A stretch of DNA of 64,000 bases from Pyropia yezoensis (lineage: Eukaryota; Rhodophyta; Bangiophyceae; Bangiales; Bangiaceae): contig CM020619.1 of NCBI GenBank assembly GCA_009829735.1, forward strand, positions 14,003,777 through 14,067,776, in the 5' to 3' direction. Shown here one piece after another: positions 31,282-42,345 of the stretch (position 1 is its first letter; each line of letters opens with the position of its first letter). The notes under the pieces were generated by a model, which was given only the letters and a program-made list of their open reading frames with translations, was not told the origin of the DNA and searched no databases. The position numbers and the translations under genes were made by a program.

Positions 31282-32932
31282 ATGGCCGCGCCGCCGCCGG
31301 CGTCTCCTGCCGGCGCCGCCAAACCTAGCCGCCCGCCTGGCACGTCGGTCTTTGTGGAGATCCCCCCCGCCGCCACGGACCCGCGGTGGGAGACAGTAGA
31401 TGAGTGCTTTCTGGCATGCATGTCGCCTGTGGCCCTCGTCCGCTACCTGTGGACGCACTGGTCCAAGGTGGACCTGCGGCACCGCGGCGTTGCCGCCCGC
31501 CTGCGGGCCGCCATTGTACCCAGCCTCATCAATGGCCTGCTGGGGTTGGTGGACTGGGTGGTCCACGGCCGCGCCGTTGCGACAACGCCCCTGTGCGAAC
31601 GGCCAGTGTTTGTGCTGGGCCTCCCCCGGTCGGGCACGACGATGCTGCAAATGCTCCTCGCCGCCGACACCGACCAGTTTGTCTCGCCCGACACGTTCCA
31701 GGTTGTACATGCGAGCTCCTTCCTGACGCTCCGCCCACTGCGGCAGCGGTTGCTGGCGGACGCCCTAAGCGCCACCCGCCCGATGGACAACGTGGCCCAG
31801 TCCTGGGACGGTACGGCCCGTGGGACCCTGGCCGTGTGTGGAGCCTCGCTTTTTGGGTGGGTTAGGGCCCGGGAAGAACGGTCCTTTATCAAGGAGCGGT
31901 TGGCGCGCAGCCACGCCTCGTAAGTGGCACAGCAGTATCCCTGGCGGGGGGTCCTCTGGCTTGCTTTTATCGGTCGCTCGCGGTACTGACGAGACGCCCT
32001 ACCCGTGCCGATACTTGGTTTGGTTGCTCAATGTGATTGTGTATGGCTGGCGATGCGATGTCAAAGCTCCCGACGAGGATGGCATTGCCGTCTCTGCCCT
32101 CACCGGGGAGGATTTTTACCCCGTGCTGACCTTCCCCGCCCACGTTCGTGCGTTTGTGCCCCACTTTCTGACCTTTGACACCCCTGCCGGCGAGGCCGCC
32201 TTTTCCCGCTGGCGCGACGCCTTTTTGCACTTTTGCCGCAAGGTGCTGTACGCGGCCCGGCTTCGGGACGCGGCGGCCGTGGCGGCGGGGGACCCCCCCC
32301 CCCGTGTCCGGCAGCTCCTTCTTAAGAGCCCACCCCACACCGCCCGCGTCCGTATCCTGCGGCAGCTCTTCCCCCAGGCCCGCTTTGTCTACATCCACCG
32401 CCACCCCGAGGCCGTTCTTCAGTCATCCGTGCAGCTCGTCCTCCGTTACGTGCCTCTCACCGCGCTGCAGGGCTACACCGCCGCCGACTGTGAACGGTGT
32501 TGGCTGGACAGTAACTGCTGTATGACCCGCGCCTACCTGCGGGACCGATCGTTGCTGTCGCCGGGGGAGCTTGTGGAGGTGTCGTACGAGCAGCTGACCG
32601 CCGACCCGGCGGGCACGCTCCGCCACATCTACGACACGCTCGGCCTGCATGGTGCGCCGGGCACGGCCGAGCGGGACCGCATCGACGCCCTCCATGACCG
32701 CATCGCCGTCGAGGCGATCGCGTACAAGACGGACGGCAAGGTCAACCGCCACAAGCCCCTGTCGGCCGAAGCGGTGGCCCACCTGCGAGCCTCCATCCCG
32801 GAACTGTACGAAGCGGGCGGCTACACACCCTCCCACGAAGGGGCGCCGCCGCCGTCTGTGCCTGCGGCCACAGCGGCAGGCGGTGGCGTGCCACCCGTGG
32901 GGGCCGGCGGAGGGGGGGGCGGTGAAGCTTGA
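31282..32932 (+). CDS. Sulfotransferase (Sulfotransferase_3-like), 505 aa
   Basis: Transfers sulfate from PAPS. The 5'-phosphosulfate loop is VFVLGLPRSGTTMLQ (residues 109-123). The second half carries LLLKSPPHT (301-309) and the 3'-phosphate-binding region FVYIHRHPEAVLQSS (324-338), in the order of the family. The two halves are in different frames. A phase-0 intron 31861-31993 (GTTAGG donor, GACGAG acceptor) joins them after Trp193; a perfect GTAAGT at 31920 is also present but no phase-matched acceptor for it was found, so the exact junction is uncertain. The C-terminus is a Pro/Ala/Gly tail. The substrate cannot be read from sequence; in a red alga a sulfated galactan such as porphyran would be an obvious candidate, which is inference. 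Confidence 0.8.
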
Positions 32933-33413
32933 GGCGCGCAGCTGACGTGTCCAAGGAGAATGGGGGGCGAGGGTTAGGGAGGGGACCCGTCGCTGAGCGC
33001 CTCAACATCTCGGGGGAGGGTCTCAGCGGCGGGTGGCCCTGTGTGCCGTGGTGAGACTCCTCGTCGTAAAGAGGGAGGGGGATGAGCGCAGGTGTGCAGG
33101 GGGGAGGACAGAGGACGTGGTGCTTTGCGTCTGTTTAGATGCGGCCTCGACCAGAGCCGCACGCCACTTCAAAAGAGTACGCAACGGGGAACAAAATCTA
33201 GCCTCCACGTACCACCTCGGCGTCAGGGCGACTCCGCGCCGCTGCTGCGGGGTGCCGACCGGACACAACGGCGGCCCAAAAAAGAGACAGAAAAAAAAAA
33301 AGTCAGGACTAGACAAACAACCCTCGCCCACACACTCGCTCCACTCACCCGCCTCTCGCCCTCGCACAATCCACCCCTCTCCCCACTCGCTACGAACACA
33401 AAAAAAACAGCCC
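32933..33413. other. Convergent intergenic region
   Basis: 480 bp between the sulfotransferase stop and the SUN gene stop (-). Contains A runs near 33289-33301 and 33398-33406. No gene. Confidence 0.45.
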
Positions 33414-36400
33414 TCAGATGCCGCCGCCCCCGCCGGCCGCCGCCGCCACCCCTGCGTCTGCCTCAGGGCCATGCACACGGAAGCGGTACAGGCAGGTGTA
33501 GTGTGGGTTGCCATGATTGGACGTCACCTCGAGCGTCACCGCACGCATTGGCGTGCCCGCCCCGGGCGCCGACGGCGACACGGGGAAGACTTGCATATGC
33601 GACCGCCCGCCGCCCACCCGGTAGACGTACTCGCCAAGCAGCTGGCCGGGCGGCGACGCGCCCGCCACCGCCGCTGCCGATGCGGCGCTGACGGCGGGAC
33701 CACCCACCCCTCCGTCAGCCGGCGCCGCCGTCGCCGCCGCCGCTGCCGACGCGTCGGGCCGGCGGCGGCGGCCGCCGCCCGCCACGGCCCCGCGGGCGGG
33801 CGGCCACACAAACGGGATGCCCGTGACACGGAACGCAGCGGGCGCGGCAGACGATGAAAAGGCAGACGACCCTGGCGTGTGCTCCATCGTAAACGACGTG
33901 ACCGCCACCGGCCGGGCGAGCCGCACCGTGATGGTGCCAACACCCGGGAAGGACCAGCAGTTGCCCGGCACGACGCCCGGGGTGAACACCGTCTCGGGTG
34001 GGTTGGGGTAGGCCGGCACGTAGAGGCGGGAGGAGGTGCCGCGGCCAAACAGGGACGCCGCGTAGGTGCCCGCGTAAAAGGTCACCGCGTTGGGCTGCGA
34101 CGGCGACGACGCCTCCACCCGCGCGCCCACCGACAGGAGCGCGTAGTCGGCGGGGCGGCCCTTATCGGCCTCGTACCGCTCAATGACGCGGTCCGCGAGG
34201 GAGTCAATGTCCACCCCCGTAACGCCCGCGTCGTCGGTAGACGACTTTGTCGTGGTGGTGGTAGTGGTAGTCTGAGTGGTAGGGGTGGTGACGGTCACGG
34301 CGACAGGCCCAGACGCCGCCGCCGCCGCCGCGCTGGCCGCCGCCGATGCCGCGTCGCGCGCGGCGGCCGCCGCGGCCGCCGATAGCGACGCCGCCGACGC
34401 CGCACACGAGCCGGTGGTCGCGCTGCAGGTGGCGTCGGCCGCCTCGGCAGCCACCGCCCGCGCGCGCTCCACCGTTGCCGCGGCGGCCACAGCCGCCTCT
34501 TCTGCCACGGCTGCGCGCAAGACCTCGTCACGGCGCGCTGCGTCGCCCGCCGCGGTGGCCGCAAACGCGTCGAGGCGGGCGGTGGCGGCCTGCTCGGCTG
34601 CTGTCAGCTTGGCCGCCACCTTGGCTTCCACGTCCCGGGTGTGGGCGGCGAGCGTCGAATCGGCGGCGGCGGTCCACTTGGCCAGCTCCTCGGCGGTCAT
34701 GGCCCGGATGGCCTCGCGGAGCGCGGGCGTCAGCGCCGACAAGTCGACGACGCGCTCCGCCCCGCCGCCAACGGTGAGCGGGGGGACCGTGTCCTTGGCG
34801 GACGGCGGCGCCACTGCCACGCCCGACCGCCCGTCGGTCGGTGGCGAGGGGGTGAGCCCCGCAAGCGGCCGCGGCGCCCACAGCCCCGCCGCACGGGACG
34901 AGACGGCGGCGAGCCCCCGGCCAGCCTGGATGACTAGCCCGGCGGGCACCAGCACAAGCGACAGGAGAAGCGCCAGCGCCCGCGTCGCGACCGCCTGGCC
35001 GCCCCCGACCACCGACCGGGCGCCACGTGACACGCCCAACATCCACCCGCCAACCGCCTGCGTCACGGACCGGCCTAGGCCACCCGCCGCGGCTTTGGTC
35101 GCCTCCGACGCCCCGCGGATGAGGCGTACCGGCTCCCACACCAGGTAGCTGAGCACGCGGATGGCCCCAAAGACCGCCGAGTGCGCAGTGCGAGCGGCCG
35201 CGCTGCCCGCGCGGGCGGCCACCGACGACACCCCCGTCACCAGCGCCGTCCAGGCGGCAGCCAACCCAGCCGCGCCGACGCGGACACCCGCCACAAAGCC
35301 CGCCACCGCCGACCGCACGACGCCTGCCACACCGGCGGTGGCGGCCACTATCACTGCCCACGCCTTGAAGAAAGGCCCGAGGGCAACCAGCGACGCAGAC
35401 ACCATCGCCTGGAAAACCCGGACGGGCGCCGCCGCCACCGCCCGCTGCGACGGCAACGCCGCCCAAACGGACCGTGCGGCGGCGCGGAGCGGCGCCAGCG
35501 GCGACTCATCATCATCCAAGCCCGCTGCGAGGCGCGCGGCCCGGCGCGCGGCGGCTGCCTCGCGCCGCGCAACCGCCGCGGCGGCCGCCTCCGCGTCGCG
35601 CACCGCCCGGGCGGCACGCTCGCGTTCCGCCGCCTCGGCGCGCGCCCGCTTGGCAGCCGCCGCCTTGGCGGCGGCGGCGGCCTTGGCTTCGGCCGCCTTG
35701 CGCGCAGCAGCCTCCTTGGCCTGCCGCGCTGCCTCGGCGGCCGCCGCCTTCGCCGCCCGAGCCTCAGCCGCACGCTGCTCCTTGGCAATCCGAGCCGCCT
35801 CGGCGGCGGCGGCGGCAGCCTCGCGTGCCCGCAGCGCCTCGGCCTCGCGGACGGCCCGAGCCTTGGCCTCCTCAGCCTCGCGGGCTTCTCGGGCCTTGGC
35901 CTCCTCGGCCTCCCGGACCGAACGCGCCTCGGCTTCCGCCGCCTCGCGGATGACGCGGGCCTTGGCCTCCTCGGCCTCACGGATGGCACGCGCCGCGGCC
36001 GCGTTGGCCTCGGCGGCCGCCCGGTCCCGCGCGGCCTCGGCCGCAGCCTCCTCTGCCGCCTTGCGCGCCGCCGCCGCAGCAGCGGCAGCCTCGGCACGGC
36101 GTACGGCAGCCGCCTCGGCGGCGGCCTTGGCCGCAGCCCGCGCCGCCTCGTGCGCCGCCGCCAGCCGAAGCCTGCGGGCCTCGAGCGCATGACGCAGACG
36201 AGCGGCCGCCAAACCGCCCGCAGCCGGCACTGCCCACGCCGCGGCCGCCAGAGAGCGGCCCGCCGACGACGCGACAGTCACCGTAGAACGGCCCGCGACG
36301 GCCACCTGGTTAAGCGGCACCTTCACGCCCGTAGCAAAGGCCCCGCCGACGGCGCGACCGGCCGTGCCGACCGTCCGCACCGTCGCCTGCACGCCCGCCG

Positions 36401-39400
36401 ACGCAGACACAACTAGCCAACGCAGGAGGTCAAAGACGGCATCGACCAGGCGGGCCAGGCCACCAAGAGCCGCCACGGCCGCCGACCACATACCGCGAAT
36501 GGCTGCACCCACCGTCGAAGTGACCGCCGTAGCGACCCCCCGCGTGAGGGCGACGTAGGCACGGGCAAGTGACGCCCCAGTGGCGGCGGCCGTCGCCCGC
36601 ATGCCGTGGCCAAATGCCGCTACATGCGCGTACGCCGAAACGGCTCGGACGTGCATCGCGTACACCAGCTGATGGCTTGCCGTCCGCACCGACGCGCCCC
36701 CCGACATGACCGCCCGCATCAAGGAGGCCGGGACAGACACCAACGCCCGCCCGAGAGTGGTCAACAGCGTGACTAGCCCCCGCACGGCGGTAACGAGGGC
36801 GCTCACGACCAGCCGATACGTGCCCACCGTCAGGCCAAGAAGCACGGCTCGCATCACCCGCACAAGCCCAGTGACGGCGCCCAGCGCCCGCCGGACGCCA
36901 CCCGCGCCACCCGCGGCGGTGAGGGCGGCGTGGTAGCGCGCCGCCGCCACCGCGTCGGCGGCGGCCGACGACGTGCGGGAGCTCACCGCCGAGACGGCTG
37001 CGCCAGCGCTGCGAATGGGGGTGGCCACGGTGGAAAGCGCGCCCGAGCCCGCCCGCGCGGCGGCACCCGCCGCGCGCGGCAGGCCATCGCGGAGCGACGC
37101 GCCCGCCGACGACAACGCGGAACCCGCCGACGGCAGCCGTGGGAGGGTGTCGGCCGCCGACCGCATCGCGGGGCCCCGCATGAGCGGCAGGGCCACCACC
37201 GCAAAGAGGGCGGTGGCCAGCAGAAGCGCGGCGAGGCCAGCCATGCCCCGGACAGCATGCAGCGGCTGGGGGAGGGTGGCCAGAGCAGCAAGAGGGTCGC
37301 CAGCCGCGCGAACCGCCGGCGGCGCCGCCGCGGCGGCAGCAGGGACAACAGCAGCGGGGGGTGCCACTGGCGGCGCCGGCGGTGGTGCCGCCGGAGCGGG
37401 CGGCGCGGGCACTGGCGGCGGCACCGGCGCCCAACCGGCCGCGTGGCGCACCTGCGGGAGCACCTCAATCTCTTCCTCTGTCGCGCCTGAATCGTCCTCC
37501 GCCTCCTCTGGCACGACCGCTGCTGCCGCCGGCGGTGGTGGTGCCGGCGAAAACAGGGCCGACGCTGCCGCCGCGGCGGGCGCAAGCAGCGCGCCCACAG
37601 CGGCCACGGCCGGGCTCGCCGCAGCAGCCGCGTCGGGAACGGGCGCGTCTTCGACGGCTGCGGCAGCGTCAGCAACTGCGGCGCCCGCGGGCGGCGCCAG
37701 ATGAAGCACCGCAAAGAGCTCGTCCCGGAGACGCTGGAGGAGGGGCTTGCGCGCCGGCACGGGCACCATCAGGAACGAGCCGTCACCTGTGCCGGCGGCG
37801 GCAGCGGCTGCGGCAGCGATAGCTGCCGCAGTGGCAGCGTCCACGGCCGCCGCGGCCGCAGATTCCGTCGCCGCAGCAGTTGCAGCCTCTGACGCGGTCG
37901 CTGCCGCGACTTCGGCAGCGGCCGCGTCGGCCGCCACGGCGGGCGCTGCGTCGGCGGCGGCCGGCGCGGCCGCGTCGGCCGCGGCACCGCGGGCGCCGGC
38001 GGCGGCCGCGCCGCCAGAGTGGAGGCTAACAAAGAGCTCTTCCCGCAGCCGGTCCATGAGGCTCTTGCGCCCGACGGGGACGTCCACCTCCCACACCTCC
38101 CGACCGGCGTCGGCCTCCTCCTCGTCCGTGTCTGGCAACACGGCTTCGCCGTCGCCCAGGGGGTGGCGGTACTCCGCCTCCACGTCCGATTCAAACAGCT
38201 CCCCGCCGTCCACCCCGTCATCGCCCCCAACGTACGCGATCGCCGTCGACGGGTCCGCATACGCCCATCCGTGGGGGCCCACATAGGCGCCACCCGCGGC
38301 GGCGCCGCGCGTCGCCCCCACCGCCGCATTATCGCCGAGGCGGCCAACGTAGCGGCCGCCCAGGTCAACGCCCGCCACCACCTCGGACCCGTACGGGTAC
38401 AAGGCATCCACCTGCCCGCTGGCGTCCACATTCATCTGGTGGTAGAACACCCCGTCGTAAGCGCCGCCTTGGATCACGCCACCGGGGCCATACACACCCC
38501 CAGCGGGAGCGGCCTCCCCCACACGGGGCACCCAGCCTGCGGCACCACCGCCCGGCAGGGTGCCGCCCGCAGCGGGGCCGCCCCGCCCTCCCCGACGGCG
38601 GTGGCCGTTCGAGTCAATCGTCTCGCCACCCGCCGCGGCGTACATGGCCGCCGCCCCGCCCCCACCCGCGCCGGCGGCACCGTGCCGCACCGCGGGTGCC
38701 TCCTCCTCCTCCTCCTCCTCATCGTCGTACCCGCCCGCCGCGACCGCTGCCCGCCTGCCCGGCCCCGGCCCCGCCAGGCGCCCCGCCGCCGCCGCCGCCG
38801 CCGCTGCCGCCACCGACGGGGGCGCCACCGCCCCCCACCCCGACGTCTCCTCCCCGTACCGCCCGCGGCTGGTGGGGTGCGAGACCGGCAGCTGGGACGT
38901 CTCGCTCTCGACAATCAGCCCCTTGCCGCCGTCTGTCCGGTAGCGGCCGGGCGAGTCCACCCCCGGGTTGGCGGCGCCGAGCGGCCGCCGCTTGGCCCGC
39001 CGCACCCGGTCGCTCTTGCGGGCGGCGGTGGACCCACTGTCCGCACCGCCGCCGCCGCCAGCGGCAGACGAGGCCGCCCCCGCCACAGTGCGGGGACGGC
39101 GAGCGGGGGTGCGGCCAGCCGTGTCGTCTTGGGTGGCCCCCGCAGGAATCCCAGTGGAGAACCTGTGCAGAGAACAAGCGCAAGCAAGAAAGAATCAACG
39201 GGAAGGGGGGAACGGAGGGACAGTGGGGGGGGCATTGGCGGTCACCGTCATGCCGCAACAGCAAAACCGTGCGTCAGTGAAATGATCACAAGGCAGTCGG
39301 GGTGGCGGGAGGCCACGCAATCAGGGCGAACGTCCCGTTGGCGGCCTTGCCCTGTCCACCTGCCACGTTCGTCCTCTTCCTCCTCCCCCCCACCCCCCCC

Positions 39401-39611
39401 CCCTTCCCCCACCGCACCCCCCCACCGAGCCAGCACACACCCACCCACGTCTGTTCTCCGAGGCTTCCATCCTTCCTCCCACCTCCTTGCACCTCCTTCC
39501 TCCCCCCGCCCCCTCCCACCCCCGCTGAAAAAAGAAAGAAAAAACGTACTCATTGCTCTCCGACGGCTGCCGCGACGACAGCCGCGTGCTGCGGCGGGGG
39601 GGGCCCGTCAT
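33414..39611 (-). CDS. Giant SUN-domain nuclear envelope protein, 1936 aa
   Basis: The C-terminal about 245 residues (1693-1936) are a SUN domain: DYALLSVGARVEASS, PGNCWSFPGVGTITVRLARP, VTSFTMEHTPGSSA and TSNHGNPHYTCLYRFRVHG are all family signatures. It would sit in the perinuclear space and bind KASH partners as part of LINC bridges. An Ala/Gly/Arg insert of about 70 residues splits the domain before LLGEYVYRV. Exon 1 is 39550-39611 (ATG, ending SESNE) and exon 2 is 39162-33414. The donor GTACGT and acceptor TTCTCTGCACAG join in phase 2 exactly, with an intron of 387 bp. Upstream of the SUN domain are an acidic Gly/Ala-rich N-terminus, several hydrophobic stretches (for example MAGLAALLLATALFAVVALP, LALLLSLVLVPAGLVI) and a 200-residue Ala/Arg/Glu coiled coil. 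Typical SUN proteins are 450-900 residues. Confidence 0.88.
39163..39549 (-). other. Intron of the SUN gene
   Basis: GT...AG intron of about 387 bp with a clear polypyrimidine tract before CACAG. It contains purine/pyrimidine-biased sequence and a C run near 39388-39400. Confidence 0.75.
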
Positions 39612-41641
39612 GGCGCCGTGCCGCCCGCCCGCTGCGGCGGGTGCGGTTGCGGCCGCAACGCTGCGTCCCCGAGCGGCCCAACCACCAAGCCTTGGAAGAA
39701 GGCAGGGGGTGGGGGGGGGGGAAGCGCACAGACCGCTCCGCGGGCCTCACCAAGCAGCGGAGGTCAGACGGGCAAGGTCTGTCGGGGGGAGGGGAGGAGC
39801 GGCAAGGGGTGGTGCGTGTACCGGGATGGGGTGGTAGTGGTGGTGGTGGTGCGGGTCGCGGCGACACACCGCCCCGTCGCGCGCACACGCGCCGGTGCCG
39901 CGGGCTGCTGGCGGGGGCCGGGCCACCGCTGAGGGGGCGGTGGGTCAAAAAAAAAAGAGGTGCGGTCGTCGTTCGCCCGCCGGTGCGCGGGTGGGGTGCG
40001 GCAGAGACTCCCGTCTCACCCACCACCCCCCCCCCCCCCCCCCCCCCACGCCCGTTGGTCGACCCCACAGCACCCCTCCCCCACCCCTCCCCCCAGACTA
40101 TGCCGCCGCCCCCCCCCCCCCCCCGCCGCTCACACCCGTGGCGGGCGGGATCGGGCGCTGCCCCACCGCCTCGTCCCCCCCCCCCCTCTACGTGCTCGCC
40201 CAGTGTTGGTCGAGTGGAGTATCTACGTGGTGTAGGGGTAGAGGTGTGATGGGTGCTCGTAACCGCCAACCCCTCCCCCCCCCCCCCTCCTCGCCCGCCG
40301 CGGCTGCTGCCACAGCGCCCGCAGCGCCCGATGCAGAGACGGGCCGACTGCACGGAGCGGGGGGGGGGGGGGGGGGGTGGGGGGCGCGGGCGGGTCGCGG
40401 AAGGGGTGGGCCACCCACAGGCGGAGGGGGCGGTCGCCGACACGGGGACGGCGGGAAGAGCGCAGGGCGGTGCGGGACACGCGCGCCAACCGCCGAGGGG
40501 AAAAGGGGAAGGGAACACAAAAAAAAAAAGCGCATCCGCGTCGGGGGGCGCGCGCTCCCCCTCCTCCCCCTCTGTCCCCTCCTCGTTGCCACGCGAGGCG
40601 GCGGCGGCGGCCGGGTGCCGCGCACGCAACGGCGGCGGCGGCGGCGGCCAAAAACAAAACGGCTGTGTGCCGTGTCTGGGCCCGCGGGCGGCAGCGGGGG
40701 GGGGGGGGGGGGTGAAAAAAAGCGCGCCAAGGTCAAGGCCGAAACCGCCGCCCCCGAGCGCATCCCCCGAGCGCTGCAAGGGGTTGGCGCTGTGGGCGGG
40801 GTGGCTTTGCCGCCGTCGGCGCGCGCGGTGGGTGCCGAGCGCACCGTTTCCCTTTTGTTTTTCCCGCCGCCGGTGGCGGCGGGAGCGACGGATGGGGCCG
40901 AGTCGAGGGGTGCCTGTGGGGGGGGGGTCTCTTGGCAGCGGGAAAACGGCTTTGCAGGTGCAGGGGGGGGGGGGGGGTGGCGTACAATACTAGAGCGGGG
41001 ATCAAACAATGGACTTTGTATTGCCACATCACCGCGCCGGCGGTTCGTGACTTGGAAAATGGTGTTGCTGCGCAGCGCAAAACAAAGGAGGGGGATGAGT
41101 GGGGGGCCACTCATTTGATTCTCGCCGCAGAGCCATTTTGCATCCACCACGTGGGGTGGAGCAAAACAATGTGGAGACGTGGCGCCACTGCATTGGCGGT
41201 TCTTTCACCCCGCCGCGCACCTCGGACTGGGGGATCTCTCGAGCCTGCTGGGCCAATCGGGTTTCCGTGGTGTCGGGTGGTGGGCGTGGCGTCGCATGCC
41301 ATTGGACAGGTGCGGAGCTCACCCGGAGGCGATCCCGCCCTCGTCCCCCCCCCCCCTTCTGGGCAGTCCTGTGCGGCACCCCCCCCGCCTGACGCTGTGG
41401 GCTGGCAGCGCGCCGGGAGGTGAGGCGCTGGCCGTCCTATCCGCCACCAGCGCGACCCCCCCAGCGACCCGATCCTCTCTCGACTGCCTGCTTCCTCCCA
41501 GCGCAACCCCGCCGTCTCCTTCCCGCTCCCTCATCCCGCCCTCTTCCCCATCCCCTTCTCTCCCCCCACACTCATCATCACTCCCCCCCCCCCGCACGAC
41601 ACGCCCCTACCCCCCCGTCTTCCTCCTTTTTTTTGCCCACC
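39612..41641. other. Homopolymer-rich divergent intergenic region
   Basis: About 2 kb between the SUN start (-) and psaO (+). It is packed with G and C runs, including C22 at 40026-40047 and G19 at 40359-40377, plus others near 40110-40125, 40693-40710 and 40967-40978. Short A runs occur at 39949-39958 and 40519-40529. Long frames here are low complexity and not supported. The psaO-proximal 150 bp is a pyrimidine-rich leader. Confidence 0.5.
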
Positions 41642-42345
41642 ATGGCCTTCATTGGCGCCGCGGTTGCCCCGGTCTCGGCCCGTGCCGTCCGCGCGTCGGT
41701 GTGCACGTCGCGCTCGGTCTTTGTGGGTGCCCGGGTGGCCGCCAAGGTGGCGGCCCCCGTGGCCGCTGTGCCGACCATGAAGTAAGGTTGATTGATTGCC
41801 GGCGTTCGTTTTTGTGTGTATGAGCGGAAGTTCCGCGGGGTGGTGGCCTGCCAGCGGCTTCTCGGCCGTCGTCTTTGGGCACGGCGCGTGCGCTCGTTTG
41901 AGCCGTGGTCCCGTTTGTGCGTGATGCTGACGCTTTTGATTTTGTTCCTGTTTTCTTGTGGTACGCTACCACCCGCAACGGCGTTTGTTTTCTTCTCGTG
42001 TCTTTCTGTCCCGTGCCACCGGCCCCCTTTGCGCCGCTTTGTAGGTTCGAGATCTCGGAGAACACCCCCTTTGAGATCAACCCCGTCATCATTGTCCTCT
42101 CCATCCTCGGCTGGGTGGTTCCGTCCTCGCTGCCGGCGCCCATTGCCCTGACGAGCGGCACGGGCCTGACGCAGGCCTTCCTCTCGTCGATGAACTCCAA
42201 CTTGGCGGCGTGGCCCAAGGGCCCGGCGGGTGACGACCCGTTCTGGACCCTGTGCTTCCTGTGGCACGTGGGCCTGTTTGCTGCCCTCATCTTTGGCACC
42301 ATTGGCGTCAATGGCCGCAAGTCGGGCCGCTTTGACGACATCTAA
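41642..42345 (+). CDS. psaO: Photosystem I subunit PsaO precursor, 146 aa
   Basis: Nuclear-encoded thylakoid membrane subunit of photosystem I. Exon 1 (41642-41781) encodes a 46-residue leader rich in Ala, Val, Ser and Arg (MAFIGAAVAPVSARAVRASV) that looks like a plastid-targeting sequence. Exon 2 (42045-42345) encodes the mature protein: FEISENTPFEINP, a first membrane helix VIIVLSILGWVVPSSLPAP, a loop LTQAFLSSMNSNLAAWPKGP, and a second helix FWTLCFLWHVGLFAALIFGT, ending GRKSGRFDDI. The phase-2 intron (41782-42044, GTAAGG to TTTGTAG) lies just where leader and mature protein meet. In plants PsaO helps balance excitation between the photosystems; the red algal form is known from PSI structures. 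Confidence 0.93.

Noticed and set aside
35161-36416. Two long plus-strand frames opposite the SUN gene's coiled coil
   Set aside because: They are the complement of an Ala/Arg/Glu repeat, which yields long Ala/Ser/Arg frames automatically.
39895-41118. 407-codon frame between SUN and psaO
   Set aside because: It runs through many G/C homopolymers and has no non-repetitive protein-like core.
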